From Pseudomonas sp. ADAK18 (GTDB taxonomy: Bacteria; Pseudomonadota; Gammaproteobacteria; Pseudomonadales; Pseudomonadaceae), in assembly GCF_012935695.1 (NCBI RefSeq), contig NZ_CP052859.1:971001-1035000 (forward strand): a stretch of DNA of 64,000 nucleotides, given 5' to 3'. The notes beneath the pieces were generated by a model that saw nothing but the letters and a program-made list of their open reading frames with translations, did no database searches and was not told the origin of the DNA. A program made the position numbers and the translations under genes. Positions 18,085-26,921 of this stretch are shown here, piece by piece; the stretch's first letter is position 1, and each line of letters starts with the position of its first letter.

Positions 18085-18999
18085 ATGGCAGGAAGCAGTT
18101 TGCTGGTGCTGATCGACGATATTGCGGCGGTGCTGGATGACGTCGCGCTGATGACCAAAATGGCCGCCAAGAAAACCGCCGGCGTGCTCGGCGACGACTT
18201 GGCGCTCAATGCACAGCAAGTCTCCGGCGTGCGCGCCGAACGGGAAATTCCCGTGGTCTGGGCGGTAGCGAAAGGCTCGTTCCTCAACAAGCTGATCCTG
18301 GTGCCCGCCGCCTTGCTGATCAGTGCCTTCGCCCCTTGGGCGGTGACGCCGTTGCTGATGCTGGGTGGCGCGTACTTGTGTTTCGAGGGCTTCGAAAAGC
18401 TGGCGCACAAATTCCTTCACAGCAAGGCCGAAGACCAGGCCGGGCATGCCCAGTTGGTCGAGGCTGTGGCGGACCCGGCGACGGACTTGGTGGCCTTTGA
18501 GAAGGACAAGATCAAGGGCGCGATCCGTACCGACTTCATTCTCTCGGCAGAAATCATCGCCATCACCCTGGGCACCGTGGCCGATGCGCCGTTGATGCAA
18601 CAGGTGATCGTGCTGTCGGGCATCGCGATTGTCATGACCATCGGCGTCTATGGATTGGTGGCCGGTATCGTCAAGCTGGACGACTTGGGCTTGTGGTTGA
18701 CACAGAAGCCTGGGCAGATGGCACGCAGCATCGGCGGCGGAATTTTGCGGGCAGCCCCGTACATGATGAAAAGCCTGTCGGTGATTGGGACGGCGGCGAT
18801 GTTCCTAGTGGGCGGTGGAATTCTGACCCACGGTGTGCCGGCGGCGCATCACTGGATCGAGACCGTGAGTCAAAGCGCTGGTGGCCTGGCGTGGTTGCTG
18901 CCGAGCTTGCTCAATGCAGTAGCGGGGATAGTCGCCGGAGCAGTGGTGTTGGCGGTGGTATTACTGTTCAGCAAAGTGTGGCGCACAGTCAAAGGCTAG
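18085..18999 (+). CDS. DUF808 inner-membrane protein (YedI family)
   Basis: 304 aa, several predicted membrane segments. The conserved start [19 protein letters not shown], followed by [20 protein letters not shown], and the motif [16 protein letters not shown] are typical of the DUF808/YedI family, whose function is unknown. The ATG at 18085 is preceded by AGGAAG with a 10-base spacer. It stands 67 bp after the efflux operon, with a GCCTGCC-A-GGCAGGC inverted repeat (18027-18041) between, so it is probably a separate unit. No catalytic residues can be assigned. Confidence 0.85.
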   Translation: MAGSSLLVLIDDIAAVLDDVALMTKMAAKKTAGVLGDDLALNAQQVSGVRAEREIPVVWAVAKGSFLNKLILVPAALLISAFAPWAVTPLLMLGGAYLCFEGFEKLAHKFLHSKAEDQAGHAQLVEAVADPATDLVAFEKDKIKGAIRTDFILSAEIIAITLGTVADAPLMQQVIVLSGIAIVMTIGVYGLVAGIVKLDDLGLWLTQKPGQMARSIGGGILRAAPYMMKSLSVIGTAAMFLVGGGILTHGVPAAHHWIETVSQSAGGLAWLLPSLLNAVAGIVAGAVVLAVVLLFSKVWRTVKG

Positions 19000-19030
19000 G
19001 ATTGGCATTCAGCGGGAATATAGATACGAT

Positions 19031-19043
19031 GCTAATCATTAGC
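19031..19043. promoter_or_regulatory. GCTAATCATTAGC palindrome, weak Fur-box-like site
   Basis: Perfect 13-bp palindrome 22 bp upstream of the FUSC exporter start. Extended to 19 bp it matches about 14 positions of the Fur consensus GATAATGATAATCATTATC by eye. Regulation by iron or another factor is a guess. Confidence 0.3.
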
Positions 19044-19065
19044 TTGCTATCTATGTGTTCGTTGA

Positions 19066-21075
19066 ATGAAAACGCTCACCTTTCAACTCCCCGATTTCTG
19101 GCAAGCCGTCCTCGCACCCTCGCGTAGCGATCTGTTGTTTGCCCTGCGCAACATCATCGCCGGCGGGGTCGCGTTGTATCTGGCCTTCTGCTTCGACCTG
19201 GAGCAGCCACAATGGGCCTTGACCACCGTGTTTATCGTCGGCCAGTCCACCAGCGGCATGGTGCTGGCCAAGGGTGCCTATCGGCTGGTGGGCACTTTGG
19301 TGGGGGCCGTGGCATCTGTCGCCATGGTCGCGGTCTTCGGTCAGGCGCCGTTGTTGTTCCTGTTGTGCATGGCGCTGTGGCTGGCGTTCTGCACCACCGG
19401 CGCCTCATTGCTGCGCAATCACACTTCTTATGGTTTTGTGCTGGCGGGTTATACCGCCGCAATCATTGCGCTGCCCGCCACCTCGGCGCCGTTGACGGTA
19501 TTCGATCAGGCGTCTGCCCGTTGTCTGGAGATCGGCCTGGGGCTCGTCTGTGCCTCAGTGGCGAGCACGGTGTTGTGGCCGCGGCATGTAGAGCAGGCTC
19601 TGGCCGCACAAGGCCGGGCCGCTTGGCTGGCGGGAATGCGTGCGGCGGCTTCGGAGCTGTTGGGCACTGATCAACGTAAAGGTTTATTGGAGGCCTTGGG
19701 CCGGCTCGTGGCGGTGGACACCCAGCGCGATCACGCCTGGTTCGAAGGCCCCAAGGGGCGCCGTCGCTCCCAGGCGTTGCGGGTGCTTAGCCGCGACTTG
19801 CTCAGTTTGCTGCGCGCGGCGCGCGGGGTGGCGCGGCAACGGTTGATGCTCAATGAGACGGCACGGGTTCTGCCGTTGGTGGAAGAGGTGGCCGCCACCT
19901 TGCAACAAGAGCGACACCAGGATCTGCCTGACCTGGCTCTTCGCCTTGGCTTGGCGCTGGAGGATCCGGCGCTGAGTCAGGAGGCGCACTTTTGCCTGAT
20001 GCAATTGGCGCAGGTGCTGCGTTTGATCGATCAAGGCGCCTTGACGTTGGTGGCCGTTGAGCAGGGCAGGGTGCCACCGGGTGCGCCGGGCGCAATGTCC
20101 TGGCACCGAGATATTGAACAGGGCCTGCTTGGCGGCTTGCGCAGTGCCTTGGCGTTTCTGGCTGTTGCAGCCTTCTGGATTTTTACCGCCTGGCCATCGG
20201 GGCTGGGCGCAGTGTCGATTTGCGGGGTGGTCCTGAGCCTGTTTGCTGCGCGGGAAGACCCCTCGGCGTCCAGCCTGAACTTCTTCAAAGGCATCGCTTT
20301 GTCGGTCCCGGTGGCGGCTGTTGTGCACTTTGGCCTGCTGCCCGGTTTTGATGCCTTCCCGTTGCTGTGCCTGGGGCTGGGTGTACCGCTGTTTTTCGCC
20401 TCGCTGTGTATGAGCCGCGTCAAACTGGCGGCTACGGCTTCGGCGTTCTGCATCTTCTTCGTCAACAACGTCGGGCCCAGCAACCTGATGACCTATGACT
20501 TCGCGGCCTTTCTCAATAAGGCCATCGCGACGCTGGTAGGGGTCGGTATTGCGGTGGTGGTGTTCCGTCTGATCCAGCTTAATCCGGGCGAGCACCACTA
20601 TCGGCGGATGTTCAAGGCGTCACTGTTTGACCTGGCGCAACTGACCGTGCGCCCGCTGGAGCAGGCCGAAAGCTGGTTTGGCGGGCGCATGGCAGACCGC
20701 TTGATTCGCCTGTCGCGCTACAGTGAAACCCTGCCGGCCGAGCGTCGCAGCCATTGGGATAATGGGTTGCTGGGGTTGGATCTGGGGGATGAGTTGCTGG
20801 AGTTGCGGGCGTGCCTGGCGAACAGTCAGGGCACGTTGGCGGTTGCGCGTGATCGCTATTTGCGGGGATTGGCGGTTGCCCTCAAGCGCGGCGGACCGAC
20901 TTTGGCGAGCGTATCCGTGATGGATGGGCCGAGCGTGGCGTTGCTCAAGGCACTTGAGCAGCCTTCCATGTTGCCAGAGCAGGAGAGGGAGATGGCAAGG
21001 GCGGCGATCCTGCAATTGCAGTTCACCTGGCAGAAGTGGTGTCGACGGGGAACTGATTTGAACCCCGACTTGTAG
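19066..21075 (+). CDS. FUSC-family (AaeB-like) aromatic acid / inner-membrane exporter
   Basis: 669 aa. Two membrane blocks, about residues 25-170 (LLFALRNIIAGGVALYLAFCFDLE) and 355-505 (GLRSALAFLAVAAFWIFTAWPSG), are separated by a long soluble region and followed by a C-terminal cytoplasmic domain. This is the architecture of the FUSC/AaeB family, which exports p-hydroxybenzoate-type aromatic acids in E. coli. The usual companions, an AaeA-like adaptor and a small DUF1656 protein, are not adjacent, so this is a stand-alone member. The ATG at 19066 lacks a strong ribosome-binding site. A palindrome at 19031-19043 may be an operator. The substrate is unknown. Confidence 0.82.
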   Translation: MKTLTFQLPDFWQAVLAPSRSDLLFALRNIIAGGVALYLAFCFDLEQPQWALTTVFIVGQSTSGMVLAKGAYRLVGTLVGAVASVAMVAVFGQAPLLFLLCMALWLAFCTTGASLLRNHTSYGFVLAGYTAAIIALPATSAPLTVFDQASARCLEIGLGLVCASVASTVLWPRHVEQALAAQGRAAWLAGMRAAASELLGTDQRKGLLEALGRLVAVDTQRDHAWFEGPKGRRRSQALRVLSRDLLSLLRAARGVARQRLMLNETARVLPLVEEVAATLQQERHQDLPDLALRLGLALEDPALSQEAHFCLMQLAQVLRLIDQGALTLVAVEQGRVPPGAPGAMSWHRDIEQGLLGGLRSALAFLAVAAFWIFTAWPSGLGAVSICGVVLSLFAAREDPSASSLNFFKGIALSVPVAAVVHFGLLPGFDAFPLLCLGLGVPLFFASLCMSRVKLAATASAFCIFFVNNVGPSNLMTYDFAAFLNKAIATLVGVGIAVVVFRLIQLNPGEHHYRRMFKASLFDLAQLTVRPLEQAESWFGGRMADRLIRLSRYSETLPAERRSHWDNGLLGLDLGDELLELRACLANSQGTLAVARDRYLRGLAVALKRGGPTLASVSVMDGPSVALLKALEQPSMLPEQEREMARAAILQLQFTWQKWCRRGTDLNPDL

Positions 21076-21100
21076 GCGCCGGTAAGCCAGCGCCTACAAG
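21069..21100. terminator. bidirectional hairpin between FUSC and mlaA-like genes
   Basis: CTTGTAGGCGC (21069-21079) pairs perfectly with GCGCCTACAAG (21090-21100), an 11-bp stem with a 10-base loop. It spans the FUSC stop codon. It lacks a long T run but lies between convergent genes. Confidence 0.55.
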
Positions 21101-21107
21101 GGGATGG

Positions 21108-21896
21108 TTACTCGGCAATCTGCAACTTGCGCGACTCGGTATACACGTACCGCACTTTTTCATACTCAAACGGCGAGTTCATCTGGCCATAGCGGAAGCT
21201 GGTCTGGTAGCGCTTGTCGACGGCGCGCAGGGCCCAGATTTCCGGGTGGTTTTCGCTGACCTTGGACACGTTGAGGAAGTTGATCTGGGATTCGGCTGTG
21301 TAGTCGACGGCCAGGCCGGCGGTGTCCCGCAGGTTGGAAGGGCCGAAGATCGGCAGTACCAGGTAGGCGCCGCCCGGCACGCCGTAGAAGCCCAGCGTCT
21401 GACCGAAGTCTTCGCTCTGGCGCGGCAGGCCCATGGCGGTGGCCGGGTCCCACAGGCCGGCGATGCCGATGGTGGTGTTGAGCAGCAGGCGCCCGGTGGT
21501 TTCCAGGGAGCGGTGGCCCTTGAGTTGCAGCAGGCTGTTCACCAGGTTGGGTACATCGCCCAGGTTGTTGAAGAAGTTGCTCACGCCGGTGCGCAGGAAG
21601 CTCGGGGTCACATAGCGGTAACCGTCGACCACCGGCAGGAAGACCCATTGGTCAAACCGATAGTTGAAGTGATAAACCCGACGGTTCCACGACTCCAGCG
21701 GGTCGTAGATGGTGAGGGCGGTGAGGGTCGAGCGCTCGAATTCACGCTGGTCCAGGCCCGGGTTGAACTTGAGTTTGCTGAGTGGTTCCTTGAATCCGTC
21801 GGCATCTGCCACCGTCGGCGTATGGGCCTTGCTGTTGTCGGCATTGGCCGCGCCCGCGCAGAGTAACGCAGCGATAAGCAGGAGATATTTAGCCAC
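21108..21896 (-). CDS. MlaA/VacJ-family protein without a lipobox
   Basis: 262 aa from a GTG start at 21896. MlaA signature: DPLESWNRRVYHFNYRFDQW near 66-85, SNFFNNLGDVPNLVNSLLQ, GRLLLNTTIGIAGLWDPAT and FGQTLGFYGVPGGAYLVLPIFGP. MlaA normally removes misplaced phospholipids from the outer leaflet of the outer membrane, in complex with porins. The signal peptide (MAKYLLLIAALLCAGAANA) has a cysteine at 13, but the residue before it is Leu, not Gly/Ala/Ser, so it looks like an ordinary cleavable signal rather than a lipoprotein signal. The start overlaps the hydrolase stop by 8 bp, so they are co-translated. It may be a paralogue of the main mlaA; hence no symbol. Confidence 0.85.
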   Translation of the reverse strand: MAKYLLLIAALLCAGAANADNSKAHTPTVADADGFKEPLSKLKFNPGLDQREFERSTLTALTIYDPLESWNRRVYHFNYRFDQWVFLPVVDGYRYVTPSFLRTGVSNFFNNLGDVPNLVNSLLQLKGHRSLETTGRLLLNTTIGIAGLWDPATAMGLPRQSEDFGQTLGFYGVPGGAYLVLPIFGPSNLRDTAGLAVDYTAESQINFLNVSKVSENHPEIWALRAVDKRYQTSFRYGQMNSPFEYEKVRYVYTESRKLQIAE

Positions 21897-23187
21897 GGAA
21901 GAACTCCAGCATGGCGTCGGCGTTGACGCGGTAGTTGAGGTTGCCGCAATGGCCGCCCAGGGGGTAGACGGTCAAGCGATCGCCGAAGGTTTTGCGCAGG
22001 AAACCGAGGTCGCCAGGGCCGAGGATTACGTCGTCGGCGTTGTGCATGACCGCGATTTTCGGGCTGTCGTGCAGATAGTCCTTGAGGGCATAGAGGCTGA
22101 CCTGATCGATCAACTGCAACAGGCTGCCACCGTCGGAGCGGGCGCGCCACATCGGGATCACTTGTTCGGTGAGGTAGCAGTCGAAGTCACATTGCAGCGC
22201 ACGTTTGAGGAACGGCGTGAGGCTGGTGCCTTCGGTGATCGGGTATTTCGGTGGGGTGATCAGGCCGCGGCGATTGATCAGGTCCGAGGTGAAGGCAATG
22301 TCGGCCGCCGAGAAGCGGAACGAGGTGCCGATCAGCATGGCCATCTGTTCGTTGGTCAGGTGTTCCTTGGAGTTCTGGAAGTCGTAGAGCAGGGCATCGT
22401 TAAGGTCGATGTAGCCCTTTTGCTGGAAGTAGCGGGTCAGTTTGTTCAGCACCAGTTCATAGAAAGTGGTGCTGTTGTTGATGCCCTTGACCTCGGTTTG
22501 CACCAGCTTGTCGAGATTGGTGATCGACGTATAGAGGTTGACCGGCGGGTTGAGCAGCAGCACTTTCTTGAAGTTGAAACTGCGCCGGGTTTCGTCCAGT
22601 TTGCTGACGAAGGCCGCGTCGAGTGCGCCAAGGCTGTAGCCTGTCAGATAGAAATCGGTCACCGGCAGCGTCGCGTTTTGTGCGCGCACGGCTTGCATTA
22701 CGCGGTACATGTCCTCGGCATCTTCTGAGGTCACGCCCGGAGTGGCGAAGCGGGAGGCGGCGCTGATGAAGTCGAAGCTGGTGGGCGACGACAGCTGTAC
22801 CACATGGTAGCCGGCCTTGTAGTAGAGCTTTTTCAGGTACTCGTTGATGGTGCTGTCAAAGCGTGCGCCGGTGCCGGAGATCAGAAAGATCAGCGGTGCG
22901 GCGCGGTCCTGCTTGGCGATGCGGTAGGTGAGTTTCTTCACCGCCCAGAAGTTGTCCGGCAGGCTGAACTGGCGCTCTGGGCGCATTGTCAGGCTGTAGT
23001 CGGACTGATTGATCTCGTCATCGCTCGGCAGTTCAGGCCGAAGATTCGGTGGGGTGGTGGCGATGGTCGCTTCAAACGGATTGGTCAAAGGGTAGCCATA
23101 GCTGGCTTGGTCGACGTCGACCGCCAGTGCTGACGCACTCAAAAAAAGGCCGCCCAGCAGGGCCGCACAGCGCAAGGAACGGAGCAT
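21889..23187 (-). CDS. exported alpha/beta-hydrolase-fold protein
   Basis: 432 aa from the ATG at 23187 (MLRSLRCAALLGGLFLSASA), a signal peptide cleaved after ALA; a longer in-frame start at 23241 would hide it. The fold is suggested by APLIFLISGTGARFDS (oxyanion strand), the nucleophile elbow FYLTGYSLGALDAAF (GxSxG), HNADDVILG (acid) and YPLGGHCGNLNYR (histidine). It is probably a periplasmic or outer-membrane esterase or lipase-like enzyme. Similar Pseudomonas proteins are sometimes labelled serine/threonine kinase, which the sequence does not support. It overlaps the MlaA-like gene by 8 bp, suggesting a joint role in outer-membrane lipid handling. The substrate is unknown. Confidence 0.75.
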   Translation of the reverse strand: MLRSLRCAALLGGLFLSASALAVDVDQASYGYPLTNPFEATIATTPPNLRPELPSDDEINQSDYSLTMRPERQFSLPDNFWAVKKLTYRIAKQDRAAPLIFLISGTGARFDSTINEYLKKLYYKAGYHVVQLSSPTSFDFISAASRFATPGVTSEDAEDMYRVMQAVRAQNATLPVTDFYLTGYSLGALDAAFVSKLDETRRSFNFKKVLLLNPPVNLYTSITNLDKLVQTEVKGINNSTTFYELVLNKLTRYFQQKGYIDLNDALLYDFQNSKEHLTNEQMAMLIGTSFRFSAADIAFTSDLINRRGLITPPKYPITEGTSLTPFLKRALQCDFDCYLTEQVIPMWRARSDGGSLLQLIDQVSLYALKDYLHDSPKIAVMHNADDVILGPGDLGFLRKTFGDRLTVYPLGGHCGNLNYRVNADAMLEFFRG

Positions 23188-23423
23188 GACTAAATCCCTA
23201 AGAGGAAAACGTGCTGAATGAAGTTCGCAGGCTATGACCACCGCGTTGCATCCGAAGTGCCAGCTCTCGGCACGAAAAGTCGGAAATAACCGCGGGAATC
23301 GGGGTAATAGTAGCTAGACGATACACTTTGGCACGCATTGATGAACAGTTATCTGCGTACAAGCCTTGCCAACGGCCACCGGGGGATTAAGCTGGGCGCC
23401 GTTTTCGCCTATCGGAGTGCCCC

Positions 23424-23795
23424 ATGTCCCGCCGTTTGCCGTTGATCCTGCTGCTCATTGCCTTACCGTTGTGGCTGGCCGCCAGTTATGGCGCGCGTTA
23501 CGGCTTTATGGAGGATGGCCAGTGGGTTGGTCTCTGTGCTGACGAGGCCAGCCGTTGGGAATGCCAGGTGCGCTCGAACCTGGGGTTGATGATTCACTTC
23601 AAAGTGATGGGCTGGGCGGCTTTGGTGACGTCGGTGCTGGCGTTTTTTGTGCCGGGTCGGGCAGGGTGGGCGTTGGCAGTGTTGGGGCTGGTGTTCGGGT
23701 TTCCGGCGTTGGCGTTGTACAACACCACGTTTGCGGTGTTTGCCGTAGTGATTTCCGGGCTGCGGTTGGTCAGAAAGCCGCCTGCTACCGAGTAA
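23424..23795 (+). CDS. small hypothetical membrane protein
   Basis: 123 aa, not recognised. It has an N-terminal hydrophobic segment (LPLILLLIALPLWLAASYGA, possible signal anchor), a short polar loop with two cysteines (WVGLCADEASRWECQVRSN), then two hydrophobic segments (MGWAALVTSVLAFFVP and WALAVLGLVFGFPALALY). The cysteines may form a disulfide if the loop is periplasmic. CGGAG lies 7 bp before the ATG. It is divergent from the hydrolase operon by 236 bp and convergent with the glucan enzyme gene. No function can be given. Confidence 0.65.
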   Translation: MSRRLPLILLLIALPLWLAASYGARYGFMEDGQWVGLCADEASRWECQVRSNLGLMIHFKVMGWAALVTSVLAFFVPGRAGWALAVLGLVFGFPALALYNTTFAVFAVVISGLRLVRKPPATE

Positions 23796-23798
23796 CCT

Positions 23799-23946
23799 GT
23801 GGCGAGGGGGCCTGTTGTGGCGAGGGGGCTTGCCCCCGTTGGGCTGCGCAGCAGCCCTAAAATCTACACCTCGGTACTATCTGAAGAAATGCGGCGTTCT
23901 TATTGGGGCTGCTTCGCAGCCCAACGGGGGCAAGCCCCCTCGCCAC
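23799..23946. repeat. second-family REP inverted pair (GTGGCGAGGGGGCTTGCCCC)
   Basis: GTGGCGAGGGGGCTTGCCCC at 23817 is repeated inverted at the right end (23927-23946). An inner pair flanks the loop: GTTGGGCTGCGCAGCAGCCC and its near complement. A partial duplicate of the first 13 bases (GTGGCGAGGGGGC) lies just upstream at 23799. It lies between convergent genes. Confidence 0.85.
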
Positions 23947-23970
23947 AACAAACCACCTGCCACAAAAGCA

Positions 23971-25521
23971 TTATTTGCGTACCCGCAAGCACCGCCACAA
24001 CGCCACCACCATCAACACACTCACCAACGCCCAACTCAGCGCCTGCTGGTTCATCAAGCCTTCGCGGTACAGCTGCGGCGCAATGCCGGCACCGATGATG
24101 AAGGTCAGCAAGGCGATCTCACGACGAGGACCGGTCACCGGGCGTACCAGGTACACCAGCGCCGGCAGCAACAGTGCTGCGCTTGGAAAGCTGCGATAAC
24201 GCGGATCAAACACCAGCGCAAGCATCATCACCGCGCCGGCAAATCCGGCCACAGCTACCAGCCAGCCGGCGCGTTGCTCAAGCCAGTTGAAACTGCGTTC
24301 GCGCCAGCCTTCTCGGGCACTCAGCGCCAGGGCGGCATGCGCCAGCACCAAAAGGTTCAAGACCACCAGTAATCCGGCCCAGACCCATTCGTCAGTAAAA
24401 CGCGCCGTCACGCGGGTCAATTCGGCCCAGGTGCCCATCGAGCAGGCTGCAACCGCGCCAAGCAATGGCAAGAGCAGGGCGGCACGGGTGCTGCGAACAC
24501 GACCGCCGAGCAGCAGCGTGCCCAGCAGGATAATCCCGCCAACCCCCAGCCATGTCGTCCAGAACGGCACATTCGTCACAGGCCCTGCCAGCACGCCCTT
24601 GTCCTGGCGATCGGCATCAAACAAGCCCCAGTAACCACCAACGGCACCTTCACTGGCACGCTTCCACGGTTGGTCGAAGGCTTCGATCAGGTTGTAGTGC
24701 CAGCCGTTCTGTTCGGCCATTTCCACAAAACCACGGATGAACTTGGCTTCGTTGACGCGACTCGGCACGGCAGTTTCGCGCTGGCGGCCTTCGCTCGGCC
24801 AGCCGGTCTCACCGATCATGATGTCTTTGGGGGCGAATTGGTTACCAAAGGTCTGGCGAATGTCACCCACATGCTTGAGGGCCTGGTCGATCCCGGCGGG
24901 GTCATCTTCCCAATACGGCAGCAGATGAATGGTCAGGAAGTCCACTGCAGGGGCGATTTCAGGGTGTTGCAACCAGAACTCCCAGACATCGGCATAGGTG
25001 ACGGGCTGCTTGATATGGCTTTTGACCTGATGGATCAGTTTCACCAACTGCGTGGCGGTGATTTCCTTGCGCAGCAGGGTTTCGTTGCCGACGATTACCG
25101 AGGTCACTACGTCGGGGTTGGCGTTGGCCGAGGCGATCAACGCGTCGACTTCCTTGGCTGTGTCCACCGGGTTGCTGTTGACCCAGGCGCCGATCATCAG
25201 CTTCAAACCGTGCTTGCGCGCCAGGTCCGGCAGGGCTTCGAGGCCGGTCATGGAATAGGTGCGAATGCATTCAAAACGGGTGGACAGCAAGGCCAGGTCG
25301 GCATCCATGCGCTCGGGGCGCAGTTTGAACGGCTGGTCGAAGGGCGATTGATCCTTGTCGAAGGGCGTGTAGGACGCGCATTGCAGCTTGTGCGTGGCGC
25401 TGGCCACATCGGGCAGCACCACCGGCTGGCCGAGGCCATACCAGTAGCCGCCGAGGGCAAACAGGCTGAGGATCAGGGCGAATAAATAGGGCAGCACAGG
25501 GAAGCGGGCAGTCGCGGGCAT
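23971..25521 (-). CDS. GH17-type beta-glucan synthase/glucanosyltransferase, membrane bound
   Basis: 516 aa from the ATG at 25521 (MPATARFPVLPYLFALILSL). One N-terminal membrane helix precedes a periplasmic glycoside hydrolase family 17 domain of about 250 residues: ECIRTYSMTGLEALPDLARK, the acid/base in SVIVGNETLLRKE and the nucleophile in IMIGETGWPSEGR. The last ~170 residues hold several membrane helices. Pseudomonas homologues are annotated beta-(1,6)-glucan synthase. With no GT2 domain visible, remodelling of beta-glucans (as in cyclic or periplasmic glucan systems) is as likely as synthesis. The earlier in-frame start at 25605 is less likely. Monocistronic, followed by the REP pair at 23799. 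Confidence 0.8.
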   Translation of the reverse strand: MPATARFPVLPYLFALILSLFALGGYWYGLGQPVVLPDVASATHKLQCASYTPFDKDQSPFDQPFKLRPERMDADLALLSTRFECIRTYSMTGLEALPDLARKHGLKLMIGAWVNSNPVDTAKEVDALIASANANPDVVTSVIVGNETLLRKEITATQLVKLIHQVKSHIKQPVTYADVWEFWLQHPEIAPAVDFLTIHLLPYWEDDPAGIDQALKHVGDIRQTFGNQFAPKDIMIGETGWPSEGRQRETAVPSRVNEAKFIRGFVEMAEQNGWHYNLIEAFDQPWKRASEGAVGGYWGLFDADRQDKGVLAGPVTNVPFWTTWLGVGGIILLGTLLLGGRVRSTRAALLLPLLGAVAACSMGTWAELTRVTARFTDEWVWAGLLVVLNLLVLAHAALALSAREGWRERSFNWLEQRAGWLVAVAGFAGAVMMLALVFDPRYRSFPSAALLLPALVYLVRPVTGPRREIALLTFIIGAGIAPQLYREGLMNQQALSWALVSVLMVVALWRCLRVRK

Positions 25522-25853
25522 GGTCAGGCCGTCTGGGGGAGCAAAGCCGCGCATCTTACCTGTATTTGGTACCTGCCAGTGGGGCCGCATAATTTTGACA
25601 TGCAAAGTTCGGGCGGAATTGGCACAAGAGCGCCTACAAAGGTTATGGATGGCGATGTGATGTCGTTTCTTGCTTACCTGAGGTCGTAGTCAGAGCAGGT
25701 CCGCTCCGGCAGCAGGTTGATGATCGAAGTGTCAGCACTCCACTGATGTCGCCAAAGCATGATCGATGCGCGTGAAGGGGGCGCGGTGCACCATATAACA
25801 ATAGGTTGACGTCGCTCGGCATCCGTCGGGCGCAGCACTTTCGGGGAAGCACT
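25522..25853. other. 332-bp divergent intergenic region
   Basis: Lies between the GH17 gene and the binding-protein gene and must hold both promoters. I see no strong -35/-10 pair, no hairpin and no supported small ORF. A TTGACG at 25807-25812 is a possible -35 for the binding protein but lacks a good -10 at the right distance. Confidence 0.35.
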
Positions 25854-26705
25854 ATGAAGATGCGACGACTCTTGGGCGCAGCTGCCACTTTGGTAGTTGC
25901 GATGGGCTCCACACTGGCCAGCGCCGACAGCAAAACCCTGAGCATCGGCTATGTGGATGGCTGGTCGGACAGTGTCGCCACCACCCACGTGGCGGCAGAA
26001 GTGATCAAGGAAAAGCTCGGCTATGACGTCAAGCTGCAAGCCGTTGCTACCGGGATCATGTGGCAGGGCGTGGCCACCGGTAAGCTCGACGCGATGCTCT
26101 CGGCCTGGCTGCCGGTGACTCACGGTGAGTATTGGGCCAAGAACAAGGACAAGGTGGTCGACTACGGCCCTAACTTCAAGGACGCCAAGATCGGCCTGAT
26201 CGTGCCGGAGTACGTCAAGGCCAAGTCCATTGAAGACCTCAAGACTGACACCACCTTCAAGAACAAGATCGTCGGTATCGACGCCGGTTCAGGTGTGATG
26301 CTCAAGACTGACGAAGCCATCAAGGCCTATGGCCTGGACTACAAGCTACAAGCCAGTTCGGGCGCTGCGATGATCGCCGAGCTGACCCGCGCCGAAGACA
26401 AACAGGAGTCCATTGCGGTCACCGGTTGGGTGCCACACTGGATGTTCGCCAAGTGGAAACTGCGTTTCCTTGACGATCCAAAAGGGATTTATGGTGCTGC
26501 TGAAACCGTCAACAGCATCGGCAGCAAAGGCCTGGAGAAGAAGGCGCCGGAAGTGGCGGCTTTCCTGAAGAAATTCCAGTGGGCCTCCAAGGACGAAATC
26601 GGCGAAGTCATGTTGGCGATCCAGGAAGGTGCCAAGCCTGACGCGGCGGCCAAGGATTGGGTGGCCAAGCATCCAGAGCGTGTTGCCGAATGGACCGCTA
26701 AATAA
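25854..26705 (+). CDS. glycine betaine/choline-type ABC transporter substrate-binding protein (orphan)
   Basis: 283 aa with a signal peptide (MKMRRLLGAAATLVVAMGST, cleaved after ASA), so periplasmic. OpuAC/ProX fold: SIGYVDGWSDSVATTHVAAE at the N-terminus, MWQGVATGKLDAMLSAWLPV, and several conserved tryptophans and tyrosines that would build the aromatic cage for a quaternary ammonium group. GGGGAAG precedes the ATG; the in-frame start at 25806 is too far from it. No permease or ATPase gene is adjacent. This matches the orphan binding proteins (BetX/CaiX type) that feed the shared CbcWV transporter in Pseudomonas. Glycine betaine is the likely ligand; carnitine or choline cannot be excluded. 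Confidence 0.85.
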   Translation: MKMRRLLGAAATLVVAMGSTLASADSKTLSIGYVDGWSDSVATTHVAAEVIKEKLGYDVKLQAVATGIMWQGVATGKLDAMLSAWLPVTHGEYWAKNKDKVVDYGPNFKDAKIGLIVPEYVKAKSIEDLKTDTTFKNKIVGIDAGSGVMLKTDEAIKAYGLDYKLQASSGAAMIAELTRAEDKQESIAVTGWVPHWMFAKWKLRFLDDPKGIYGAAETVNSIGSKGLEKKAPEVAAFLKKFQWASKDEIGEVMLAIQEGAKPDAAAKDWVAKHPERVAEWTAK

Positions 26706-26733
26706 CCTGAGAAGCCTCTAAATCGCACCTTAC

Positions 26734-26771
26734 AGGCCCGTCTGGCGTTTTCGTCAGGCGGGCTTTGTCGT
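26734..26771 (+). terminator. terminator after the binding-protein gene
   Basis: GGCCCGTCTGGCG and CGTCAGGCGGGC form a GC-rich stem around TTTT, followed by TTTGTCGTTT. It is placed 29 bp after the stop codon. Confidence 0.75.
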
Positions 26772-26921
26772 TTCTGGGTTAAAGGCTGTCAATTTAATCA
26801 GTTCAGCGGTGGCGTGTTCCGGTATCTCGTTCTAATACTAAGGTCGTCTGGAACCTGTTCCGCAGCCGCATACAGTGGATACGTTCCAATAATAAAAAGC
26901 TGTGCTGCGAGGATAAAAACA

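Noticed and set aside
21889..23187. Serine/threonine protein kinase label for the exported hydrolase
   Set aside because: No kinase motifs (no glycine loop, HRD or DFG); the sequence shows a signal peptide and a GxSxG nucleophile elbow.
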